Shown piece after piece: positions 1 to 9,565 of a stretch of DNA of 64,000 nucleotides. Each line of letters begins with the position of its first letter. Position 1 is the stretch's first letter. A program made the translations under genes and the position numbers. The notes beneath the pieces are model-generated. The model had not been told where the DNA came from. It saw only the letters and a program-made list of their open reading frames with translations, and did no database searches. Source of the DNA: Cepaea nemoralis (Eukaryota > Mollusca > Gastropoda > Stylommatophora > Helicidae); the NCBI GenBank assembly GCA_014155875.1, contig JACEFZ010013275.1:237816-301815 (forward strand), written 5' to 3'.

Positions 1-554
1 TCGTTTGATTGTTGTTTCACAACCCAGTCTGCTGGCGTTCGTATTATTTGCTGTCCATTTCCGTCTACTCTTAGTCTAAGATAGATCTAAGATATCGGTA
101 TCGCTCTTGCTCTGACTGGAAAAAAATAAGTAAATAACACTAAATAAAATATGACATACAATTCTGCAATTAAAAATAAAAAGAATAACAGAGGAATAGA
201 CAGCAGTGTTGAACTAGAAGAGTTTGAAGAAAAGATAGACATGTATTATTGTATACCCATTATTAAATGCTCCAACAAGAACATGATAGATAACAAATGA
301 ACTTAAATTACTTAAAATCCCTCGATTAAAAAAAAAAAAAAATCTTCGGTTTTTATAACTTGCTTGGTCGTATTTTGCCTCGAAAGAAGACATCAGTGAT
401 GCGATGTATGCCAAGAGCATACAAATTGTACTTACAGAAGAATAAGGAATATGAACTACAAAAAATGCCACTCATGGATATATTTGACCTACCAGTCAGT
501 AGGTAGGTACCACCATCTTCCTATGACAGTGGAAAACATATGAAAGATGCTTTA
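1..554. other. AT-rich flank, nothing recognised
   Basis: AT-rich sequence with an A run near 330. No exon, promoter or repeat family could be supported. Confidence 0.5.
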
Positions 555-700
555 AATAGCTCCGGTGAAGGGATTAACAACTTTCTCCTTAATCCCTTAT
601 ATCCACATGAGGAATACTGCTGCGCAAGATTCGGCAGCGGATCGTGTCGCGTTAGTTACTTACGGGGTATATCGGAGGTTTAGATGGGAGGTAAAATATT
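555..700 (+). repeat. SINE1 head fragment
   Basis: Resembles the tRNA-like head of the complete SINE1 copy at 39358: a GATTAAC-type start, a GCAAGATTCGGCAGCGG-type B-box region, then TTACTTACGGGGTAT. It stops before the shared tail and sits directly in front of a second, full copy. Confidence 0.55.
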
Positions 701-947
701 ATTTATTAAAGGCAATTAGTTAAGCCGTAATCCAGTATACTCTCATGAGTAACGTGACATGCGCAAGAATCGGTGGCGGTTCTCGCCGCGCTGGTAACTT
801 ACGGGATATGTGAGCCGGTCGCTCAGAAAGCAATGGCAAACTACTGAGCGTAATCTTGCCAAGAAATCAACAATCAGCTGAAAGATGCTGATGTTGACAG
901 TGATATCCTGTAAAGAATAGGCAAAAAAAAAAAAAAAAAAAAAAAAT
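701..947 (+). repeat. SINE1 copy with poly(A) tail
   Basis: Contains the family body: AACTTACGGGATATGTGAGC, GCTCAGAAAGCAATGGCAAA, ATCTTGCCAAG and AGATGCTGATGTTGACAG, followed by a long A run at 922-945. Same order as the copy at 39358-39601. Confidence 0.8.
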
Positions 948-1784
948 TAGTTAAGGGGTGGAAAAATACTCATATGAATGAAAATAAGCATTTTACAGTA
1001 GCACGTTGGGCAGTATTTAAACATCTAACATTATGAAATAGCAAAGCATAAGTTGAAATCCATTATAGGAACTAACAACATTTACTGTATATAATAATTA
1101 TATCTCAGGAGGGTTGAACAGGATATTAATGGCAGATTTCTACTACCACTACTACTACTGTTATTTTCTTGCTGATGGCAGTGCTAATCATGTAGGTTAG
1201 CAGAGCAATATGGAAAAAAAATAAGGGGGGGGGGGCGTTTTGAATGTCAAGAGTATGTCAAGCTTCATTACACTGGGTATTTTGTCTATCTAGCTCAGTC
1301 TCTGTCCACAGGAGTAGCTAACTGCCTGCCAAAATGTTAGTTAGTTAGTCGACAGATCATTCTCACTGCACATTGAACCATTCAGTCTATAAGTGCTTGG
1401 ATGCCCTCACGACACTAGTTCTGTGTTGGCTTATTAATCTTCTTTGGCTTCCTCCATAGTGTTCCTGTCTAGCCACACCTCTGTTTATTTGCTGATCTCG
1501 CAGTCTGGCCATGGTTGTAGATTCACAGTCATCACTTGGTTCTCACAAAAGTCTTACTTCTCGTAGAGTATTCAGTATATCAGCCTGATCCATGGCTCAT
1601 CTGTCCTCCACAGTAGCCTTACCCACTGTCAGCTTACTAATTTCCTTCTACACCCGCATGCCCAAGCACAAAAATAAAACTAATCTTTGCCAGCCGTGAC
1701 CGCACCAGAGACACCAACCACTGTCTTTAGATCCAACCCATCTCTACTTCCTGAGTATACTCATTGAGTCATTAAGGAAGCATG
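948..1784. other. Unassigned flank
   Basis: No gene seen. It contains short ACT triplet and G runs and some C/T-rich sequence. Nothing could be assigned to a family. Confidence 0.4.
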
Positions 1785-1970
1785 TCCGAGTGAAGGTCTG
1801 CTGAAATGTGTCGCACAGAATGCAAACGCCATAGTTCCGGTGACAACGTCTAGGGCTCTCAGGAAAAATTACACTTGTGAACCAAATTTCCAAAAATAAA
1901 CCTATGAACTTCTGAGGACACGGTAGACAGCTTATCCACTTCACCACAGAGACCCCCACCCTTCCTCTCC
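1785..1970 (-). repeat. SINE2 copy, degraded
   Basis: On the minus strand it starts with a tRNA-like head (CTCTGTGGTGAAGTGGATAA) and continues with the family body seen at 38253 and 59504. The B box is weak. Clearly older than the copy at 59504. Confidence 0.6.
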
Positions 1971-2164
1971 AGATGTAACAATAACAATATTTGTAACACT
2001 TATAGTAATCTTTCTAATGGTAGATTTGAGGTGAATGGTTATTTGGTTTCTGTTTCTTACCTAATTGTTTTGGTGGTTGTATTCCATGCGTTTTGTATTT
2101 CTTTTGCTTTTTGAGGGGTTTCTGGGTAGTATCTGACACATTATTTGAGTAATCTCTAGTTAGT

Positions 2165-2395
2165 TAGTTAATTGCGGTTCCAACTTCGCGACATAATGCT
2201 CCGTTCCAGTACGAGTGAATATCACATAAACTGCTCCTCACTGCACCAAGTGATAAGTGGAACAGACAGGGGTCTCATAAAGCCAATAGCCCGCACAGGT
2301 ACACTGTGCATAATGCTACCGCCAGAATGCCAATGCAAGTCATCCACAAAAAATACAGTTCATCGTCGATGGAAGCAGCTGTCACTAGAATGACT
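2165..2395 (-). repeat. Repeat X, minus-strand copy
   Basis: Matches the + strand segment at 44866-45100 when reverse complemented. Shared blocks include TTCCAACTTCGC, ATAATGCTCCGTTCC, GTGAATATCAC, ACAGTTCATCGTC and ATGGAAGC. No coding frame is shared. Element type unknown. Confidence 0.6.
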
Positions 2396-2560
2396 TCATT
2401 GCCCCAGGTTCTATCCCTATGGCTGGGTCTCTTTCCGCAGGGCATCCCGCTGAAAGTGCCACACAAAGAATGAACTCTGTAGTTCCAGCAACGACCCCCA
2501 GGAACCCACGGGGGGGGGGGGGGGGGGGGAATGCACGTGTGAACTGAAAAGGCAATCCAG
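2396..2560 (-). repeat. SINE2 copy interrupted by a G run
   Basis: Contains the antisense family body: GACTTCATTGCCCCAGG, CTCTTTCCGCAGGGCATCC and CCAGCAACGACCCCCAGGA, then a run of about 19 G at 2511-2529 and GTGAACTGA. It lies directly beside Repeat X. Confidence 0.6.
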
Positions 2561-3055
2561 TCAAATCAACGACAGGCCAGCCGCCATCATTCCAAACATG
2601 TAGTTCATGCTACAAACAACTGTGGACAGATGTGAAAGATTCCACACAAAATTCACAGCTCACAGTGTCATGCCACACACTCAACTCAGTAGCAGGGCAA
2701 TGGAACCATGTGCTACCAGTCCAACATGAGGAAAATGGGAATGCACAAGGATAAACACTCCAGAGGCCTTAACCGTTCAAATGCCTATCAGCCATGTTGG
2801 GGACCAGCTTGAGTAATCTCTGTTTTGTAAGAAACATAAGATTAGAAATTGTAATAAAGGTCCAATTTGGCAAGTCTCAAAGCATAGAAAAAAAAAGTGT
2901 CAGTCCTTGCCACTTGACCAAAAACAAGCATCTGTGTGCTACTTGTTTTAACCTGGGGTTTCCCAAGTTCGCCTAATGATTTTGTATGACTCATTCACAA
3001 AGACAGTCAGGAGAAACTTGGAGCAGTTATTTGTGAACATCAGGGATTGTTTAGG

Positions 3056-3467
3056 GACAGTTTTGCTATATCACTATCCAGTTTTGCTATATGACTATCC
3101 AGTTTTGCTTTATCACTATCCAGTTTTGCTATATCACTATCTAGTTTTGCTACATCACTATCCAGTTTTGTTATATCACTATCCAGTTTTGCTATATCAT
3201 TATCCAGTTTTGCTATATCACTATCCAGTTTTGTTATATCACTATCCAGTTTTGTTATATCACTATCCAGTTTTGCTATATCACTATCAAGTTTTGCTAT
3301 ATCAATATCCAGTTTTGCTATATCACTATCCAGTTTTGCTATATCAATATCCAGTTTTGCTATATCACTATCCAGTTGTTATATCACTATCTAGTTTTGT
3401 TATATATTACTATCCAGTTTTGTTACAACACTGTCCAGTTGTGTTATACCACTATCCAGGTTTGTTT

Positions 3468-3468
<1 letters not shown>
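3056..3468 (+). repeat. 21-bp minisatellite
   Basis: About 19 units of TTTTGCTATATCACTATCCA plus G, with few substitutions. Because 21 is a multiple of 3 the array gives a long open frame with a YHYPVLL repeat. It is not a gene. Confidence 0.9.

Positions 3469-3549
<81 letters not shown>
3469..3549. repeat. (TA)n microsatellite
   Basis: About 39 TA units immediately before a SINE2 copy. Confidence 0.95.
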
Positions 3550-3800
3550 GGGAGTCTCCATGGTGAAGTGGTCAAGCTGTCTGCCTCATGTCCTGAAGGT
3601 TGTGGGTTCGATTCCCGGCTACATCTTTCGATTCATGGGTGCATTTTACTCAGAGGCTCCTGGGGGTTGTCGCTGGAGCTACAGAGTTTGTGTTTTGTAT
3701 GATGCTTTCTGCAGGCCATCCTGCTAAAAGAGACTGAGTCATATGGGATAAAACCTGGGGCAATGAAGTCGATCCTCTCAACTTTTAAGACTTTTTAAGT
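3550..3800 (+). repeat. SINE2, full-length + strand copy
   Basis: tRNA-derived head: A box around GGTGAAGTGGTCAAGCTG and B box GGTTCGATTCC at about 3604, resembling tRNA-Ser/Leu. The body includes CTCCTGGGGGTTGTCGC and GGGATAAAACC. It ends in CAACTTTTAAGACTTTTTAA, with no poly(A). Inserted right at the end of a TA repeat. Confidence 0.8.
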
Positions 3801-3954
3801 TTTATTATATACATTTGATAATTTTATAGATGTTAAGCAGTTAACTTTAATTATGCTAATGATTAAAAAACTCATTGTCCATTCTGTATATTGTATGTGG
3901 ATCTGCAACATTTAGTAGAAGTGGTTATTGTATACAGTGAACAAGTAGGGTTAG

Positions 3955-4335
3955 AATTCTAAGAAAACAGAGATTATGGTAATCTCCAAGAAGAAAGAAA
4001 TATCACAATTTAACATTTATGTGAAACTACCATCTTGGAAAGTCATAACCTCTGATTGAAGGTGACATGAAGAAATTAGAACAAGAACTCCTGTGGCAAA
4101 GGTTGCCTTTTGCAATATGGACAACATAGTGACCAATAAAAAAACTGTCAATTGCAGTGAGAGAAAAAGTGTTGAAGTGATAAATAGATCCTATACTGTT
4201 ATATGAATGGGAAACTTAGTGACAACTGACAAGACCAAAGGGAATTGAGCAAAGGGAAGGCAAAGAAATAAACATCTGGATGACTTGGCCAAATGACATA
4301 AGCAAGACATAAACACAGAGTTAATCTAAGATTCT
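3955..4335 (+). mobile_element. LINE-A fragment, degenerate
   Basis: Broken frames resemble the late reverse transcriptase part of LINE-A: a VISKKKEI-like stretch, then TSD-like and WQRLPFAIW-like pieces that align with the antisense copy at 11311. Many stops. Confidence 0.5.
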
Positions 4336-4955
4336 GGTGATCATATGAGATGGCGAACCATGACATGCGTACCTTAATGCAAGTCTCTAAAACCAGTTTT
4401 GATCTCTAAAACCAGTTTTGAGTTGTCATTTTCCCAGTGTGTCATTTTTAAAGAAACAAAGCTCTGATATTGCCGTGACATGATGACCTCAATTTGTGGG
4501 GTTCAGTGTAGGTTGTATCAGTATAAAAGAAAATGAAATCCTCGTTAATTCACTTTAACGCAAGCCTATTGTTATTATAGAGTGGATCCTGAGTCTAATT
4601 ATCTATCTGCATATATGTTTGCAACAAGTAGGTACAAGTAATTGCAGTAATCTTTAAATGTCAGTATGTCTAAGTGGTGCAGCTGTGTTTGTGTCCAGGT
4701 AGTTTTCAGCTACATGTATACACATGGACATGTCAGAACAGACTTGGAATTAACTGAGTGTTTTTCTCTTTAAACTTGAAAGTTTAGTTATAGGTGACAA
4801 TTTAATTAGAAAAGAGAAAGGTGAAGACAAAGAAATACAAACCTGGATGGTGTGGCCACATAGCATAATTGAAAAAAAGAATAAGACCTGATCCGAAAAT
4901 GGTGACATGGGACTTAACAAACCATCACCCCCATGCTCATCAGAATCATCATAAT
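4336..4955. other. Unassigned flank
   Basis: No gene or clear repeat recognised. Confidence 0.4.
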
Positions 4956-5330
4956 CATCAAAATCCATGCCAGCTGGCATAGGCGGTCATGACTCTCCAC
5001 AGATCTTGGTCTTTGGTTTTCTGAATCAACTCTGCTGATGATATTCATCCATGCCACCGTCTCAATCCATCCAGCATCATTTCTTTAGGTCTGCCTCTGC
5101 CTCTCTTCCTTTGGTGTTTCTAGTTGTCATGATGTTCTCCAATGCCTCTCTTCTCATCACATGACCAAATAAAGCTGTTTGTCTCTTTCTTATTGTTGTA
5201 TATAATGGTCTAGTTTCATTAGTCTCTTTCAGGCAGTCATTGTTAGTTACTTTGGCAGTCTAAGGAATTTGCACCATTTGTCTCAGGAACCACATCAGAA
5301 TGGCATATGAACTTTCTCTGTCCCTTTTGT
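4956..5330 (-). mobile_element. LINE-A 3' end, antisense
   Basis: The minus strand gives the C-terminal end of LINE-A: rearranged pieces of the [16 protein letters not shown] motif and the region upstream. It starts near a CAT-rich 3' tail. Truncated and without an intact frame. Confidence 0.65.
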
Positions 5331-5454
5331 AATAATGTTGAGGGGTCTCCAAGACGATGTAGTAGAGCTGATGCCTGCAATCTGATTGTTTTTATTGTTC
5401 TGGATGTTTAAGCCATCCCCATCAGTACATTTGCAGTGATTAACATATTTGTTT

Positions 5455-5905
5455 TAGATGGATAGGACATCTTAGGAGGATGGATGATGGTAGAATACCA
5501 AAGGACATCTTTTTTGGTGAATTACAGATGGGTAAGAGATCTCAGGGTCGGCCTCTACTACGATACAAAGATGTGTGTAAGCGGGACATGATTGATACAG
5601 GCATTGATAATGCACATTGGGAGCAAGTCGCCGCTGAACGTGTTGCATGGAGGGCAAACATCAGAAATGGAATAAAGACAAAGGAGAAAATTATTGCAGA
5701 TAAGTCGCACACCGAGCGTTTGAGACGTAAGATGGTGCATGATGGTGGAAATGACCATGTGTTCACATGCACCCACTGTGAACGGACATTTACAGCGCAA
5801 ATTGGCCTTATCAGTCACATTCGCTACCGCCATAGGTAAAAGTTATTATGCCTTTTTAAAGCACAAACTATTGTCTGTCAAGACGGCAAGGTGCCAATGA
5901 AATAA
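5455..5905 (+). mobile_element. LINE-C 3' end with C2H2 zinc finger
   Basis: The frame at 5480-5839 encodes the end of a non-LTR reverse transcriptase protein: [20 protein letters not shown], then [20 protein letters not shown], then a C2H2 finger [10 protein letters not shown] with HIRYRH. Only the last 120 or so residues remain, so it is strongly 5'-truncated. The 3' UTR carries the signature GTCTGTCAAGACGGCAAGG. Confidence 0.85.
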
Positions 5906-6655
5906 AGTCGAAATCACAAATTAACAATACTTTAAGTTTAAAAATAAAGTAACAGTTTGGAATATAACCTTTATTTGGCATTGAGTCCTAACCTTTCTCA
6001 TGAAACTTATCTTTATGCTATTGTTCGCGATATTTCTCTGTATTAAAATTGTTGCTTAAATTGTTTGAAAGTTTATATATAAATGTTGTATCTTTTTCAC
6101 TTTTGTATTTGTTTTGGATACTCTGAATGTGAACATGAACGGCGACCTAAGTAAGTGACAATGTGATTTCAGTTTACACATCTCTTTATATGTCATCTGT
6201 TCGTCTTTCATCTTTTATACCCTAATGGGGCATTGGTCCCACCCACCCACTCCAAGCCATCGTTTTCTTATCTGTCCCATGCAGCTCTGTTCATGACCTC
6301 TCCATTTTATTCATTTCTGTCTCCACTTCTCTTCTCCATGTTGTTTTAGATCATATTTCTGTTTACTTGTGTATTCCAGACAAATGCCTTTGTAGTTATA
6401 CTATTCTCAGGTTGTCTCAGTGTATGCCATGCTCAGCACCAGTGACTTTCCTTCACATCCTGATTCGCTGCTATTTGTCTGGTTCTCTCAATGAGTTCCA
6501 CATTTCTGCCCGTGTGTTACTGGGACACTTAAGGGGGGAAGCAAAGAATAGTTACACACAGTGACCTGTTATACCCATCGTAAGAGGTAACGAAGAAGTG
6601 TTGGGCATGGGGCTGTCTTTCCCATTCCATAGAAGATCTGTAGCTACAAAATCAG
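5906..6655. other. Unassigned sequence between two LINE-C copies
   Basis: No gene seen. One open frame at 6367-6564 has no recognisable similarity. Confidence 0.4.
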
Positions 6656-7510
6656 TTGATACAACCATCAATCTTTATTGATGACGCCGAACTAGAGATG
6701 GTAGACCATATTACATATCTAGGATCAGTGGTAAATAGCAAATTATCCTGAGATCAGGAAATCAACATCCAGATTGGTAAGGCAGCAACAATAATCAACA
6801 GGTTAAGAAAAAGAGTGTGGGAGAACAGGAAGCTTACTGCCAAAACAAAAGTCCTTGTCTATCAAGCCTGTGTCCTTAGTACTCGTCTTTATGGCAGTGA
6901 ACCTGGACAACTTACTCACACCAAGAGAAATGTTTAAACAGCTTTCATATGCGTTGTCTGCGAAGAATTCTTGGTATTAAGTGGCAAGACAAAATCACAA
7001 ATACTGAAGTATTGGAAAGATCAGGTTGTGTGACAGTTTATTCCATGCTCAGTCTTCCTAGACTTAGATGGATAGGACATATTAGGATGGTTGGATGATG
7101 GTAGAATACCAAAGGATATCTTTTTTGGTGAATTACAGATGGGTAAGAGATCTCAGGGTCGGCCTCTACTACGATACAAAGATGTGTGTAAGCGGGACAT
7201 GATTGATACAGGCATTGATAATGCACATTGGGAGCAAGTCGCCGCTGAACGTGTTGCATGGAGGGCAAACATCAGAAATGGAATAAAGACAAAGGAGAAA
7301 ATTATTGCAGATAAGTCACACACTGAGCGTGTGAGACGTATGATGGTGGAAATGACCACGTGTTCACATGCACCCACTGTGAACGGACATTTACAGCGCA
7401 AATTGGCCTTATCAGTCACATTCGCTACCGCCATAGGTAAAAGTTATTATGCCTTTTTAAAGGACAAACTGTCGTCTGTCAAGACGACAAGGTGGCAATG
7501 TGAAAAAAAA
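6656..7510 (+). mobile_element. LINE-C, 5'-truncated copy
   Basis: Starts inside the reverse transcriptase ([23 protein letters not shown]) and runs to the C-terminus. An in-frame TGA at 6749-6751 follows KLS, exactly as in the copy at 14613. A frameshift lies near 6900, and a deletion near 7340 damages the zinc finger. The 3' UTR signature GTCTGTCAAGACGACAAGG is at about 7477. Confidence 0.85.
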
Positions 7511-7545
7511 ATGTTGATACACTAATATCCAATTACTGACCATGT

Positions 7546-7882
7546 GAGGGACGCAAAGGTGTTTCCAAGGTACCAGGGCCGGGTTATATACTGGCCAAGA
7601 CCTATTGACGCGTCCTCGTCGAGCGTCCTGGGCAACAGGTCCCTTCGGGGTCCTGGCTAAAGTCAGTAGGATCGCAGACTCCTCCGAAGTCGGAGAGTGT
7701 CTGCCTGTATGGCGAGGAACCACCAGTCTGCACACCAATAAGCCAGACATGGGACAACGGATACTCACGCAAACCTCAGGTCCTGTATGACATCACATTG
7801 ATGTTGGACAACAGAATGCCTTCATCCGACATACAGGACTTCACGTTGGAGCTCAAGCCAACGAACACAAACAACAACAACA
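7546..7882 (+). mobile_element. 337-bp retroposon with (AAC)n tail and target duplication
   Basis: A GC-richer block flanked by an exact 11-bp direct repeat, ACTGACCATGT, at 7535-7545 and 7883-7893. It ends in ACAAACAACAACAACAAC, typical of a retroposed tail. A 61-residue frame at 7605-7790 has no domain I recognise. No clear A and B boxes, so it may be an unusual SINE or the 3' end of an unknown LINE. It sits directly after the LINE-C copy. Confidence 0.7.
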
Positions 7883-8204
7883 ACTGACCATGTAATGTAA
7901 ACAAATATAATTAAAGAGGGCAGCACAGAATCAACACTAATTAGAAGAGCAGTGCATCATGGATGTTTGTTGTCCCATGGACTTTGTAATGAATATTTGG
8001 AAACGATGATGACAAAAGCAATTGAAGGATGCAAATTGAAAGTTAAATTAAATAGAATGAATTAGTACAATAACGTTTGCAGATAACCAACTGATGTTTT
8101 CCCCACAGGTCTTAGGATTAGGTCTATTTAAGAGAAACAGAACAGTCACTTCAGAAATTATTACATAAAATAAATAAAACAGCAAGAAGATTCTGAATCA
8201 GTAA

Positions 8205-8475
8205 TCAGGTGCCATCTCCACAATGAAGGTTGACAGCTGTGGATCTCCAACACTAACTCTTGCTTTGATTGTACATTCTGTCAGATGGCTGTTCGTCCAT
8301 CTGTTGATGTTATCTTCTCACTTGCATGATTGTCTACCTCATGCTCACTTGCCTTCAACCTTACTGTCTCGTATGGCTTTTATAATGTGTTATGTCTTTT
8401 AATGGGACTGAAATATTTCATTTGCCTCGTTTTTATTTCTTTGCTCAACTCTCTTCTCATTCTAAATTAACATAA
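8205..8475 (-). mobile_element. LINE-D 3' end, antisense fragment
   Basis: Shares CAGGTGCCATCTCCACAATG, ATCTCCAACACT, GTACATTCTGTCAG and TGATGTTATCTTC with the LINE-D copy at 54625. Degenerate and 5'-truncated. Confidence 0.65.
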
Positions 8476-8527
8476 ATGACCAGAAGATGGAAACTATAAT
8501 GATAACTCCTCTCAAACACTTCATACT

Positions 8528-8920
8528 AGAGCTGCGGTCGTGGAGTGGATAGCATGCTGGTTCACTGTTTATGTTTTTACATCCAGAAAGAGGTGGGGAA
8601 TTTAAAAAATACACCTGGCTGACCAGGTTGACCCTACCTACAATAAATAACGCAAGTCAAGGACCATTTTACACCTTAAAGTGTACTGGTCATTTGGTGC
8701 CAGACCCATATTTGTATAGACCAAAGGTCACTGGCTGGGTGATGAGGTCAGTATCACACTGGCTGCTTTTACTTCCCACCACATTTCCTGGTAGCCATTT
8801 GAGGCTGGGTGAACCTGGGAGGCCAAGTTAATTAACAGAATCCTAATTCATTTGGGTGTGGATTGAACCATGTCCCCCAGGCTGGCAGACAAGCATCCAA
8901 TCACTACGCTACCACGGCAC
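8528..8920 (+). repeat. SINE3-like tRNA-derived element(s)
   Basis: Begins GAGCTGCGGTCGTGGAGTGG, resembling the SINE3 heads at 32306 and 37975. It ends with an antisense tRNA-like head ending TACGCTACCACGGCACC. Probably two head-to-head copies. The middle shares TTTCCTGGTAGCCATTTGAG-like sequence with the copy at 37720. Confidence 0.5.
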
Positions 8921-9084
8921 CTCAGCCTACATTGGGCACCAGGACATGTTGTGGGAAGTCAAGTCAGCCAGCATGATACACACTACACCACCCGCCATAT
9001 GCTGATTGGTCGATACAAATTTAAGGCTAGCAATATGTATCCAATATTTATCAAATCGTGGAAAAAGGATCCTTGTTTTTTTTT

Positions 9085-9240
9085 TTTAAACGTATATTGT
9101 ATAGAGACTGGACAGATCAGGGGGAAGAGAGGCAGAGGCCAACCAAGAGAAATGATGCTGGATGGACTGAGATGTGGCATGGAGGAATATCATCAGTGTC
9201 AAGAGCCAACTAGTGTGACTAAAGCTCACACTCTCTGAAA
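9085..9240 (+). mobile_element. LINE-A 3' end fragment
   Basis: Encodes [20 protein letters not shown], the conserved C-terminal motif of LINE-A. Only the last 50 or so residues remain. Confidence 0.7.
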
Positions 9241-9557
9241 GGGCAGATTGCCTTGTATGAGAGGCATGTTTTCGAGTGGGTGTCTTCTAAACCGGTCTCT
9301 CAGAGGATGACTGTGGTCAAAGTTAGACAGGATCAGACGCGACGTAGCAATGGCACCATTTATAGTGCTGCCACTTGTTGGTTGACAATTGTAGATATGT
9401 CAGTTAGCCAGTGTTTTATATTGACAGTATTTTAGTCAGAGTAAAAGTGATTGTTATCTGAGAACGGATGTGAAATACTTGTAAACGTGTCAGTGCGACA
9501 ATACAGGACTTGAAACTGTTAGACGTTTTTGGTTCAGTGCTTGTAGTTAGTGTTGCC
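9241..9557 (+). other. FBXL20: Probable promoter / 5' UTR region
   Basis: No repeat recognised immediately upstream of the proposed start codon. It should contain the 5' UTR if the exon 1 model is right. No TATA box or initiator could be assigned. Confidence 0.3.
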
Positions 9558-9565
9558 ATGGGTCG
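9558..9565 (+). CDS. FBXL20: Exon 1 coding part (start codon, 8 nt)
   Basis: ATG GGT CG followed by the donor GTGAGT. The ATG has G at -3 and G at +4, a strong Kozak context. It was chosen because its phase (two bases left over) joins exon 2 at 10907 as CG+A and gives MGR, leading into the basic stretch [10 protein letters not shown]. The 5' UTR would lie just upstream, but no promoter could be recognised. Supported only by junction logic and by the basic N-terminus. An upstream alternative start cannot be excluded. Confidence 0.5.

Noticed and set aside
2976..3566. 196-residue open frame with a YHYPVLL heptad
   Set aside because: It is the translation of a 21-bp minisatellite and a TA run, open because the unit is a multiple of three.
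3590..3625. Genuine tRNA gene with GGTTCGATTCC
   Set aside because: The box lies in a repeated SINE2 head without a full cloverleaf. Four copies share the same non-tRNA body.
5472..5833. Minus-strand frames at LINE-C copies
   Set aside because: Mirror frames of the element's C-terminal coding region, repeated at each copy.
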